The position numbers were made by a program, and so were the translations under genes. Below, one piece after another: positions 16,311 to 24,402 of a stretch of DNA of 64,000 nt. The notes below the pieces were generated by a model. That model did no database searches and had not been told where the DNA came from. It saw nothing but the letters and a program-made list of their open reading frames with translations. Position 1 is the first letter of the stretch; each line of letters opens with the position of its first letter. Location: positions 1 to 64,000 of the forward strand of contig CAYMEW010000003.1 in assembly GCA_964389755.1 (NCBI GenBank). The letters are read 5' to 3'. The DNA is from JBBSUQ01 sp964389755. GTDB taxonomy: Bacteria > Bacteroidota > Bacteroidia > Flavobacteriales_D > Crocinitomicaceae.

Positions 16311-18959
16311 TTAACCGCCCGTTAGCTTCTTGATCTCATTGAGCTTCATCAACGCTTCCACGGGAGTGAGCGTGTTGATGTCGATCGTGACCAGTTCTTC
16401 GCGGATTTGTTCCAAAACCGGGTCGTTGAGCTGGAAAAAGCTCAGTTGCATGTTTTCCGTCGGGTCTGCCGCAACTTTTGAACTTCCTTTTCCCTTTTTT
16501 GCAGGTTGTTTCCCGTTCTTCTGATGATCCCGCGACAGTTCGAGTTCATGCAACATTTGCGTCGCTTTATTCACGATCTGCTGGGGCATACCTGCCAGTT
16601 TCGCAACGTGGATTCCAAAGGAGTGTTCACTGCCACCTTCTTCCAGTTTTCGCAAAAATAAGATCTTATTTGCGACTTCTTTCACACTTACATTGTAATT
16701 ACGGATGCGCGGAAAATAACCTGCCATCTCATTCAACTCATGATAATGCGTTGCAAAAAGCGTTTTGGCACGGGCTTTCGGATGCTCGTGAATGTACTCG
16801 GCAATTGCCCAGGCAATGGAAATACCGTCATAGGTACTCGTACCGCGACCGATCTCGTCCAACAGTACGAGGCTGCGTTCCGAAAGGTTGTTGAGAATGC
16901 TCGATGTTTCATTCATTTCCACCATGAAGGTCGACTCGCCGGAGGAAATATTGTCCGATGCACCGACGCGCGTAAAGACTTTATCGACGATTCCCAGTTC
17001 TGCTTTGGCTGCCGGAACGAAACTCCCGAATTGCGCCATCAGGCAGATCAGGGCAGTCTGGCGAAGCAGGGCACTTTTACCGGACATGTTCGGACCGGTG
17101 ATCATCACGATCTGTTGCCCGTCGGAATCCAGTTCGATGGAATTGGAAACATATTGCTGCCCCGGCTTCAACTGTTTTTCAATGACCGGGTGGCGGCCAT
17201 CCGTAATACGAATTTTCAGAGAATCATCCAGTTGCGGACGCTTGTAACGATTGCGCGTGGCCACTTCTGCAAAGCCGGCGAGGCAATCCAGCCGGGCCAG
17301 TAAAACGGCATTTTGCTGTACGGGAACGATAAAACGCGCCATTTCAAGCAAGAAGGCCGAAAAAAGTTCACTTTCGATCTGGTAAATGCGCTCCTCGGCT
17401 CCCAGGATCTTGGATTCATATTCTTTGAGTTCGGCAGTGACGTAGCGCTCGGCATTCACCAGGGTTTGCTTGCGCGTCCAGTCTTCCGGAACTTTATCTT
17501 TATGCGTGTTGCGTACTTCCAGGTAGTACCCGAAAACATTATTGAAGGCCACTTTCAGGCTCGGGATACCGGTTCGCTCGCTTTCGCGATTCTGGATCTT
17601 CTCCAGGTAGCCTTTGCCGGAAAAAGCAATGCTGCGAAGTTCGTCCAGTTCGGCGTGGTATCCGTCGGCAATTACTTTTCCTTTTCCGATCTGTCCCCCT
17701 GGGTCGGCATGGATCGTTTTTTCGATCAACGCGATCAGTTCCGCGCACGGATCAAGTCCGGCAACCAGTTTTTCCAGCGGTTTACAGCCATTCTTATCCA
17801 GTAATTCACGGATCGGACCGATGAGTTCGAGCGTACGTTTAAGTTGGTTGATCTCTTTCGGATTCACACGTCCGGCAGCCATTTTCCCGATCAGGCGTTC
17901 GAGGTCGCCGATTTCCGTGAGGATCTCACGCAGGGCACCGCGTTTTTCACTTTCGCTGTGAAAGTAAGCCACGCATTCGAGCCGTTCGTTGATTGCGCTG
18001 AGTTCTTTCAGGGGAAGTACCATCCAGCGCTTGAGCATACGTCCGCCCATCGGGGTAAGCGTATGATCGAGAATGTCGAGTAGAGTGACGGAATCTTCAT
18101 GCGGCGAATAAACCAGTTCTAGGTTGCGGATCGTGAATTTGTCGAGCCACACGTACTTGTCCTCTTCGATACGTGCCAGCGTGGTGATATGGCTGACCTG
18201 CTTGTGCTGTGTTTCGGCGAGGTAATGGAGCACGGCCCCGGCTGCTACGACGGCACCTTCGAGTTGTTCGATCCCGAAACCTTTCAAAGACGTGGTCCCG
18301 AAATGTGCATTGAGCGATTCGTTTGCATAATCCGAACTGAATACCCAGTCTTCCAGGCGATAGGTATAATGGCGATCACCGAAAACTTCGCGGTATTCGT
18401 TGGCTTTGCCCTTCGAGAACAATACTTCGCTCGGCTGAAATCCCTGGATCAGTTTCTGGATGTAATCCGCTTTGCCTTCGCCGACCAGGAATTCACCGGT
18501 GGAAACATCCAGGAAAGCGACGCCCCACATCGTCTTACCGATTTGCAGGGCACAAAGGAAATTATTGTTCTTTTGTTCCAGGACCTGGTCGTTCAGTGAA
18601 ACACCGGGAGTAACCAGTTCGGTAACCCCGCGCTTAACGATCGTTTTGGTCATTTTCGGATCCTCGAGCTGATCGCAGATGGCCACACGTTCGCCGGCTC
18701 GTACCAGTTTGGGCAAATAGGTGTCCAGTGAATGATGCGGAAAACCGGCCAGCTCGACCTCGGAAGCCGTTCCGTTCTTGCGCCGGGTGAGTACGATCCC
18801 TAAAATGCGCGATGCTTTAACGGCATCTTCACCGAAGGTTTCGTAGAAATCACCCACGCGAAACAACAACAATGCACCCGGATGTTTGGCCTTGATCTGG
18901 TTGTATTGCTTCATCAACGGAGTCTCCGAAGGATCCTTGTATTTCTTTTGCTTTGCCAA
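16311..18959 (-). CDS. mutS: DNA mismatch repair protein MutS
   Basis: 882 residues, the full length of MutS1. The N-terminal mismatch-binding motif is intact: VGDFYETF with the Phe-x-Glu wedge at residues 38-40. The C-terminal ABC-type ATPase has Walker A GPNMSGKS near residue 620, the signature region ISSGESTFMVEMNE, Walker B LVLLDEIGRGTSTYDG and ATHYHEL. The extreme C-terminus (LTPVEALMKLNEIKKL) matches the tetramerisation or MutL/beta-clamp interaction tail. It recognises base mismatches after replication and recruits MutL. The start is 7 bases inside the open frame of the divergent RNA methyltransferase, but the real start of that gene is further downstream. Confidence 0.98.
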   Translation of the reverse strand: MAKQKKYKDPSETPLMKQYNQIKAKHPGALLLFRVGDFYETFGEDAVKASRILGIVLTRRKNGTASEVELAGFPHHSLDTYLPKLVRAGERVAICDQLEDPKMTKTIVKRGVTELVTPGVSLNDQVLEQKNNNFLCALQIGKTMWGVAFLDVSTGEFLVGEGKADYIQKLIQGFQPSEVLFSKGKANEYREVFGDRHYTYRLEDWVFSSDYANESLNAHFGTTSLKGFGIEQLEGAVVAAGAVLHYLAETQHKQVSHITTLARIEEDKYVWLDKFTIRNLELVYSPHEDSVTLLDILDHTLTPMGGRMLKRWMVLPLKELSAINERLECVAYFHSESEKRGALREILTEIGDLERLIGKMAAGRVNPKEINQLKRTLELIGPIRELLDKNGCKPLEKLVAGLDPCAELIALIEKTIHADPGGQIGKGKVIADGYHAELDELRSIAFSGKGYLEKIQNRESERTGIPSLKVAFNNVFGYYLEVRNTHKDKVPEDWTRKQTLVNAERYVTAELKEYESKILGAEERIYQIESELFSAFLLEMARFIVPVQQNAVLLARLDCLAGFAEVATRNRYKRPQLDDSLKIRITDGRHPVIEKQLKPGQQYVSNSIELDSDGQQIVMITGPNMSGKSALLRQTALICLMAQFGSFVPAAKAELGIVDKVFTRVGASDNISSGESTFMVEMNETSSILNNLSERSLVLLDEIGRGTSTYDGISIAWAIAEYIHEHPKARAKTLFATHYHELNEMAGYFPRIRNYNVSVKEVANKILFLRKLEEGGSEHSFGIHVAKLAGMPQQIVNKATQMLHELELSRDHQKNGKQPAKKGKGSSKVAADPTENMQLSFFQLNDPVLEQIREELVTIDINTLTPVEALMKLNEIKKLTGG

Positions 18960-19045
18960 ACCGGGTGAACTTTTTAATTTCGAAGCGTAAAAATAGGGCC
19001 TCGTGCAGACAGTACAAAAAATTGGCCCGGCATCTTATTAACAAT

Positions 19046-19576
19046 ATGAACCGGAAGTTGAAATTGTGGGAACTCGAGCGTGTATCGGAAGATGAATTCC
19101 GTGAACAGCAAAAGTTCCCGGTCGTACTTGTGCTCGACGATATCCGTAGTTTGAATAACATCGGAAGTTTTTTTCGTACCGCCGACGCTTTTAATGTGGA
19201 AAAGATCTACCTCTGCGGAATTACGGCCTGTCCGCCGCACAGGGATATTCACAAAACGGCGCTCGGAGCAACCGAAACGGTGGACTGGGAACACGTGGAG
19301 GACATTGTCGGGCTTACCCGGAAACTGCGCAAAGAAGGCTATTGCATTTGCAGCGTGGAACAGGCGGAAAAGACGCTTTTATTGCAACAGGCAAAAGACC
19401 TGAAAAACGAGCGTTTTGCCCTGGTGTTCGGAAACGAAGTGGACGGGGTCAGGCAGGAAGTCATCGACCTTTCCGATCACATCATCGAGATTCCGCAGTT
19501 CGGTACGAAGCACAGCCTGAATGTATCGGTATGCGCAGGCGTGGTCTGCTGGGAGTTTGCAAAACGGTATATCTGA
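19046..19576 (+). CDS. TrmH/SpoU-family RNA methyltransferase
   Basis: 176 residues from the ATG at 19046; the longer frame from 18953 overlaps mutS and adds no conserved sequence. SPOUT motifs are clear: LDDIRSLNNIGSFFRTADAF (motif 1), LVFGNEVDGVRQEVID (motif 2) and IPQFGTKHSLNVSVCAGVVCWE (motif 3). The last two form the knotted AdoMet-binding site. It lacks the extra RNA-binding N-terminal domain of RlmB, so it is a compact, TrmL/TrmH-like enzyme that probably 2'-O-methylates a tRNA or rRNA ribose. The exact target cannot be read from sequence. Confidence 0.9.
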   Translation: MNRKLKLWELERVSEDEFREQQKFPVVLVLDDIRSLNNIGSFFRTADAFNVEKIYLCGITACPPHRDIHKTALGATETVDWEHVEDIVGLTRKLRKEGYCICSVEQAEKTLLLQQAKDLKNERFALVFGNEVDGVRQEVIDLSDHIIEIPQFGTKHSLNVSVCAGVVCWEFAKRYI

Positions 19577-19584
19577 ATAGACCC

Positions 19585-20445
19585 TTAGCGTTCTTTTTGA
19601 TCGATCGAAAAGTGAAGAGCGGCAAAAAAGAAGGTCCGCAATCCGGAAAGGTCCATCCGGATAGTTTGTCCGTTCACGAGGAGGTCTTCTCCCGAACGAT
19701 CTTTCAAAACGCCGGAAAGCTGGTAGCTGTATGCTGCCTGGAACCCGATGGCAAGGTGCGACGTGACGCGCGGGAAAAAGCGCTTTGAATGGATCCGGAA
19801 TGTTTCGGCGAATCGGAGTCCAAGCGAGCCGTAGGGAGCCGTTGAACGGTATTTCCGGACATATGAAGCCGTTTCGTATGCATCGTATGACACGGATTCG
19901 TCGAGGTAGATCCAGCTGTAGCCAAGCGCAGCCTGCGGACCGAGGGAAAGCCGGCGAACGAACTTACTTTGACTTTCTTCAAAACCGAACAAAGGCCCGA
20001 TGTTGTAAAGTGCCGAAATATGGGGCGTGTAACTGTAGGCTTTGATCGTACTGTAACCGCTCGTCACAAAAGCAGGTGCTCCGGAAGCGTCGTAAACCGT
20101 TAATTCCGGGTTGTGGTGATAAGTCCTGTTCGTTTCACTGAATCCGACACCGAAAGACCAGCGTTTGCCGTCCGAATAGTAAAGCCGGAAGGTACTGGCG
20201 TAATCGGTCGCCTCACGTGATTCTGCATATTCCGAGGGAACGGCATACTGGCCGAGGTAATCGTTTTCAAAAGAACGCATGTTGGCGTAGACGCCGCCGA
20301 ACAACGTGGCCTCTGCAAAGAATCCGCGGGGCATGGTTTGTGCCTGCGAAGATCCGAAAATTGCTAAGAACAGGGATAGAATAATGATTCGCAAAATGGT
20401 TATCTTAAGTTGCTGTAAAAATACGTGGTTTTTCACAGATGTCAA
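19585..20445 (-). CDS. Outer membrane beta-barrel protein
   Basis: 286 residues with a long N-terminal signal region (hydrophobic 15-35, cleaved after SSQAQ). The mature part alternates polar and aromatic residues in many short amphipathic strands (FFAEATLFGGVYANMRSF, WSFGVGFSETNRTYHH, HLAIGFQAAYSYQL) and ends with strand FFFAALHFSID, as in small outer membrane barrels of Bacteroidota. Ligand or function is unknown. It converges on the RNA methyltransferase gene, 8 bases apart. Confidence 0.7.
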   Translation of the reverse strand: MTSVKNHVFLQQLKITILRIIILSLFLAIFGSSQAQTMPRGFFAEATLFGGVYANMRSFENDYLGQYAVPSEYAESREATDYASTFRLYYSDGKRWSFGVGFSETNRTYHHNPELTVYDASGAPAFVTSGYSTIKAYSYTPHISALYNIGPLFGFEESQSKFVRRLSLGPQAALGYSWIYLDESVSYDAYETASYVRKYRSTAPYGSLGLRFAETFRIHSKRFFPRVTSHLAIGFQAAYSYQLSGVLKDRSGEDLLVNGQTIRMDLSGLRTFFFAALHFSIDQKER

Positions 20446-20487
20446 TAACTGGTAAGCAGTGCGACCGGCAAAAATTGTTAAACTGAT

Positions 20488-20988
20488 TCATTCAAATAGT
20501 TGCCCGATTGTTTTCATCGGCAAAAACAATTTCCCGCTATCCGGAAGTTTAATAAATCCGAATCGTTCATAAAATTTTTCTGCCTGGCTATCTATTGGGT
20601 CCACAACTACCGCGTACGAGCCGATTTGTTTGGATAGTTCATAGCTTCTCTTTAGCGCATCAACCAGAAGTAACTTACCGATTCCCAATCCCTGGAATTT
20701 ACTGTCGATTGCAAGTCTTCCAAGAAGAGTGGCAGGGATGGCCTGATAGGATGCGGGTAATTTTTTGAGAATTTCCTTCGGAATAAACTCTGCAGCAACG
20801 CTGTTATTTGACAGAGTGTAATATCCCTTGATGAATTTTGTTTCGGCATCTACGATCACAAAACAGGCCGAAAGTTTTCGCTTAATGTCCTGACCGGCTT
20901 GTTTTCGAATATATGTGTCCAGTAATTCTTTGCCACAGGAAAAGTCCGCTTTATTGTGCTTTGAATTTAAGGGTTCTGAAAGTTGCAT
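20488..20988 (-). CDS. GNAT-family acetyltransferase toxin (TacT-like)
   Basis: 166 residues. The GNAT acetyl-CoA binding segment is LGRLAIDSKFQGLGIGKLLL, with the Q-G-L-G-I-G pyrophosphate loop. The C-terminal KFYERFGFIKLP matches the usual alpha4-beta7 region. The N-terminus (FSCGKELLDTYIRKQAGQDIKRKLSACFV) is typical of the toxin branch that acetylates aminoacyl-tRNA and stops translation. It overlaps the DUF1778 antitoxin stop codon by one base (ATTAA context on the plus strand), the standard arrangement for TacAT/AtaRT modules. Target amino acid and tRNA cannot be predicted. Confidence 0.9.
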   Translation of the reverse strand: MQLSEPLNSKHNKADFSCGKELLDTYIRKQAGQDIKRKLSACFVIVDAETKFIKGYYTLSNNSVAAEFIPKEILKKLPASYQAIPATLLGRLAIDSKFQGLGIGKLLLVDALKRSYELSKQIGSYAVVVDPIDSQAEKFYERFGFIKLPDSGKLFLPMKTIGQLFE

Positions 20989-21275
20989 TAAGCAAAAAGA
21001 GCTTTGAATTCACGAGAAGCTTTGGTGAGTTCCTCATTTGGTGCTTTCGGATTCAACAGGGCATTGAAAAAGATTTCGCTGTCTTTTTGCGAAGCGATAA
21101 TTCGTTCTTTTTCTGATATGATTTCTTTCGCTTTTTCCTGGGCTGCCATTACAACAAACTCGGTTAGGTTTCTGTAGCCGCCTAACCGCGCTGCTTTCTC
21201 AAAGAAAACCTTTTGCTCTTCCGGAAGCCGGGTGTCAAAGCGCGCGTTTTTTGCATTCGATTCTTTTAGTGCCAT
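20988..21275 (-). CDS. DUF1778 antitoxin (TacA-like)
   Basis: 95 residues. The N-terminal half is a ribbon-helix-helix DNA-binding fold (ARFDTRLPEEQKVFFEKAARLGGYRNLTEFVVMAAQ). The C-terminal half, ending LTKASREFKALFA, would wrap and neutralise the acetyltransferase. It is the first gene of the module, and DUF1778 proteins usually repress their own promoter together with the toxin. A palindrome overlapping the predicted promoter supports this. Confidence 0.9.
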   Translation of the reverse strand: MALKESNAKNARFDTRLPEEQKVFFEKAARLGGYRNLTEFVVMAAQEKAKEIISEKERIIASQKDSEIFFNALLNPKAPNEELTKASREFKALFA

Positions 21276-21289
21276 AATTCCCCTTTTTA

Positions 21290-21320
21290 CAAATGTACGG
21301 TTAATTTACGTACTTTGCAA
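21290..21320 (-). promoter_or_regulatory. Promoter and candidate operator of the toxin-antitoxin module
   Basis: Reading the minus strand, TTG (21320-21318) is followed after 20 bases by TACATTTG (21297-21290), an exact Bacteroidota -33/-7 pair, 14 bases before the antitoxin start codon. An inverted repeat GTACG/CGTAC (21295-21299 and 21309-21313) lies across the promoter and is a plausible operator for the antitoxin. Confidence 0.7.
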
Positions 21321-21431
21321 TTTCATACGGGTTTTTACATGCGTGGTAAAGGTTCTCAGAAAGCTGGAATCATTTTCAAACTTCTGTAGAACTGCGTACA
21401 AATTATACCTATTTTCGAAAAAGTGAATTGC

Positions 21432-21989
21432 ATGAAAGGAAGGTATTTGGGGGTGTTACTCCTGCTCGTGGCCTGTTCTGCCGCACCTGTTGAAATACAT
21501 CATACAGAGCCGCTCGCGAACGGTTCGGAAACGGCTATTCAGCGCACCTCCGAATCGGCGTTTAGCCAACTGTGCAGCCAATTGCCGAAAATTCTGCTCC
21601 CGTACAAAACGAGTTGCGGAACTTGCTGCGAACGGTTATCCCGTGAATTTCCGGAGATTCAACCATACCTGCCGGAAGGAGCGCAGTTCCAGGGAGTATT
21701 GAATATCACAGATAACTACGTGGCACTGCTACTTTCGTATCCCGCGGATGAACGACTGCCGGCGATCGCGACCTACACGCCGCAAGGTAAGCCGCTGGAT
21801 GAACGAATCCTGATGAAAAGCCTGTGCGGTACGGATCCTGGTTTCCGACGGACAAATGACGTCTCCATTTCAAATGACCTGCAAATACGTGAACGGGATA
21901 CGGTCTTCACTTTCGGTCCGGGTTATGCCGATACCGCCATATCTGAAAGCCGTTACATGATTTTGGAAAACGGGCAGATTACCCGGTAA
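21432..21989 (+). CDS. Hypothetical lipoprotein
   Basis: 185 residues from the ATG at 21432; a GTG nine bases earlier is in frame but less likely. A lipoprotein signal peptide ends in LLVAC, a canonical lipobox. The mature protein contains a cysteine-rich patch (SCGTCCERLS) and otherwise no recognised domain. The pattern of short strands towards the end (DTVFTFGPGYADTAISESRYMILENG) suggests a beta-rich fold. It converges on the acyltransferase gene. Function unknown. Confidence 0.6.
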   Translation: MKGRYLGVLLLLVACSAAPVEIHHTEPLANGSETAIQRTSESAFSQLCSQLPKILLPYKTSCGTCCERLSREFPEIQPYLPEGAQFQGVLNITDNYVALLLSYPADERLPAIATYTPQGKPLDERILMKSLCGTDPGFRRTNDVSISNDLQIRERDTVFTFGPGYADTAISESRYMILENGQITR

Positions 21990-22020
21990 GGCTCCGTTTT
22001 TTTGAGGCAGAGCCGGTTTT
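21989..22020. terminator. Possible terminator between convergent genes
   Basis: GGCTC (21990-21994) can pair with GAGCC (22010-22014) and a T-run follows. The stem is short and the loop long, so support is modest. Confidence 0.35.
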
Positions 22021-23329
22021 ATCCTTTTTCGAATAGCTCCCGGATGCGTTCGCGTAATTCTTCCCGGCGACTGATCAATGCACTGATATCCGTTTTCAGG
22101 ATGCGGCTCTTGGTTTTGAAAGCTCGAATGTTCCGGATGTACATGTAGGCCGTATAGCCGAACAGCCCTGTCAGGCAGTAATAAGCGATGGCCAGCCAGT
22201 AACTCGGGTAAATGAAGTGATAAAAAAGAAAAATGAAGGGAATATTATAAAGCCCCATGAACAACATGCCGAGCAATAGTTTTACGGAACTCCAGAAGAC
22301 CTTTCTGCGGAAGGATTTCTCCACCAGTTTTTTGGCGAGTAGGTACGGGATCAGGCCGTGTAAAAAGCCGAGCAGGGCAGGAGGGATCATCACGACCAGG
22401 AAGAACAGTTCTTTGGCAGTGTGCAACTTCCCTTCGGACTTTTCATACACATAGCGATCCGGAACCTGTAGCCGTTTTAGCTGCGCAAAGTAAGCGTTTG
22501 TTTCCTGCTGAAGCGAAGTGAGTTTCTCCGCATCCGTTTCGTTCATCTTCTGGGCGAGTTCGCGGCTGTAAGTCCAGCGTTTTTCCAGCGGCATTGTGCT
22601 GTCAGAGTCCTGTGCACTCAGTCCACGGCGGGTGATCCGGGTAATCTGCTCGTGTAAAGGCGCGAACTCTTTGCGCTCCACGTATGTGATCTGTTCCTGC
22701 ATCAGGCGCTCGATCTCCCGCGTTACCGTAGTGATTGCCTTTGCCGGGTTTTCGTCGTAAAGTTCTTTATAGTCGTTCAGCAGGATCTTATTCGACGTGG
22801 CCACGAGTACATCGCCGCCTACATATTGCGGATCCGAATAATTGATACCCACCGCAGCCAAGTACAGTTTTTTCTCCCAGTTCATCTGTTCCAGTGCAAT
22901 GAACCCGATCCGTGCCGCTCCCTTTTTGACAGGTTTCAGGCTTCGGATAAAAACATCGTCAGTAAAGCCTTCCCCGAAGATCAAAAGGTTTCTTCCTCCT
23001 TTCAATACGCGTACGCAGCGTGCAAATACTTCTGAATTTTTCTCCTTCGTGTCCTCGCCGTCATGCTGACGATAAATCGGTAACATGTGTGAGGCCCAGA
23101 GGATCGGCTTGAGAAGCGGTTTGAAAACGTCCGAGCGCGTCATGAAAAATACGATCGGACGGCGCAAACGGGCAACAACCAGCGGGTCCATAAAAGAAGC
23201 CGGGTGATTACTGACGTAGATCGTGCGTCCGAAGAATTCTTTCGGGGAGTTGACCGTTTTCGTCTTGCGGAAAAAGAGCCGCAGGCCATAGCCCAGCGAA
23301 ACCCAAAGTAACAGGTACAAGATCCTCAT
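22019..23329 (-). CDS. PlsC-type 1-acyl-glycerol-3-phosphate acyltransferase family protein
   Basis: 436 residues. The acyltransferase active site NHPASFMD (His42, Asp48) and the substrate-binding block LLIFGEGFTD are present, defining the PlsC/LPLAT superfamily. The C-terminal third has four to five membrane helices (LVVMIPPALLGFLHGLIPYLLA, LLLGMLFMGLYNIPFIFLFY, WLAIAYYCLTGLFGYTAYMY). This longer form is common in Bacteroidota. It probably acylates a lysophosphatidate or related lipid at the inner membrane; the exact acceptor is not certain. It lies 38 bases downstream of the PorP-like gene on the same strand and may be cotranscribed. Confidence 0.85.
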   Translation of the reverse strand: MRILYLLLWVSLGYGLRLFFRKTKTVNSPKEFFGRTIYVSNHPASFMDPLVVARLRRPIVFFMTRSDVFKPLLKPILWASHMLPIYRQHDGEDTKEKNSEVFARCVRVLKGGRNLLIFGEGFTDDVFIRSLKPVKKGAARIGFIALEQMNWEKKLYLAAVGINYSDPQYVGGDVLVATSNKILLNDYKELYDENPAKAITTVTREIERLMQEQITYVERKEFAPLHEQITRITRRGLSAQDSDSTMPLEKRWTYSRELAQKMNETDAEKLTSLQQETNAYFAQLKRLQVPDRYVYEKSEGKLHTAKELFFLVVMIPPALLGFLHGLIPYLLAKKLVEKSFRRKVFWSSVKLLLGMLFMGLYNIPFIFLFYHFIYPSYWLAIAYYCLTGLFGYTAYMYIRNIRAFKTKSRILKTDISALISRREELRERIRELFEKG

Positions 23330-23367
23330 TGCTGAATTTTATCGCGCAAATTTAGGGATTTTACCGT

Positions 23368-24390
23368 TTATTCGGCATCGCTTTTGGCATCCTTTCCGGA
23401 CTCCTTCAGTTCTTTTTTAACGGCACGGTTTCGACCGATATAGATCCCCAGTTGCACCTGGTGTGTACCGCTGTTGGCTCCCCTGATCTGCCCGGTGGCA
23501 AGTTCGTAAGCGTACGCGATATACAGGTTTTCCACGAGGTTGATGCCCAGTCCCACCACAGCGGCGTTGCTCGTCCGATAAGTCAGCGAAGCCCAGAGAC
23601 TTTTCTGAAAAATAAAACGCGCACCAATGTCGAAAGAAGCCGGTGCACCGGACGTCAGTTTGAGCACGAAATTGGGTTCCAGGGCGAAATGTTCTTCGGA
23701 GATCAGGCGAAAATTCCCGTGAACAAACAAATGACGCGCCAGTACGCTCTCCGTCGTGATGTTATTTAAATTGATCGCATTCTTCAGCAGTTGCGTTCCG
23801 CTCAAACCGATCAGGAACTTCTGCCCGTAAAAGACGAAACCCGACTGAACGTCAAACACCGTTTGCCTGCCGCCGCCGCTTAAAAAATCGTTATACGCCT
23901 GATCGTCCTGCTGGTACAGGTTTACCTTGCTTTCGTTGACTGAAAAGTTACCGATCCCTGCACTGATGCCGAGTCCGAAATTGACCTTGTCGGTAAAGGG
24001 AAGGTGATAAGCATACGTTCCGTACACGGCCGATTTATTGAAGATCCCGATGTTATCACTGTACGCGCGCGCCCCGATTACATGTTTGTTCTTCCCGACC
24101 GAGTATTGAGGCGTATTGTAAAAGGACCGGTGCTCGATGTTGTACTCCTGGTTTCCGCGTCCCTGCCGGTTCAGTTGCGTGTTAAAACTCGCGAAATAGG
24201 TTTGCGGTCCGCCGTCATAACCAAGCCACTGGTAGCGTCCTCCCACCTCGGCCTGGGCCACATCGTACAGGCCGACGGCTCCCGGGTTGATGAGGTACGG
24301 ATTGATCATGACGTTCGTAAACTGCGACTCCTGCTGGGAGAACCCATGAAGTGCGTAAAAAAACAGTGAAATGAGACAAACTTTTTTCAT
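23368..24390 (-). CDS. PorP/SprF family type IX secretion-associated outer membrane protein
   Basis: 340 residues with a signal peptide (ending FSQQ) and the family hallmark near the mature N-terminus: QFTNVMINPYLINPGAVGLYD. A series of amphipathic strands follows (VIGARAYSDNIGIFNKSAVYGTYAYHLPF, FGLGISAGIGNF, LFVHGNFRLISEEHFALEPNFVL). SprF proteins sit next to large T9SS substrates with type B C-terminal domains and are needed for their secretion or surface attachment. Here the upstream gene, 12 bases away, is exactly such a substrate, which makes it the likely client. Confidence 0.9.
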   Translation of the reverse strand: MKKVCLISLFFYALHGFSQQESQFTNVMINPYLINPGAVGLYDVAQAEVGGRYQWLGYDGGPQTYFASFNTQLNRQGRGNQEYNIEHRSFYNTPQYSVGKNKHVIGARAYSDNIGIFNKSAVYGTYAYHLPFTDKVNFGLGISAGIGNFSVNESKVNLYQQDDQAYNDFLSGGGRQTVFDVQSGFVFYGQKFLIGLSGTQLLKNAINLNNITTESVLARHLFVHGNFRLISEEHFALEPNFVLKLTSGAPASFDIGARFIFQKSLWASLTYRTSNAAVVGLGINLVENLYIAYAYELATGQIRGANSGTHQVQLGIYIGRNRAVKKELKESGKDAKSDAE

Positions 24391-24402
24391 AATGCTTCCT
24401 GT

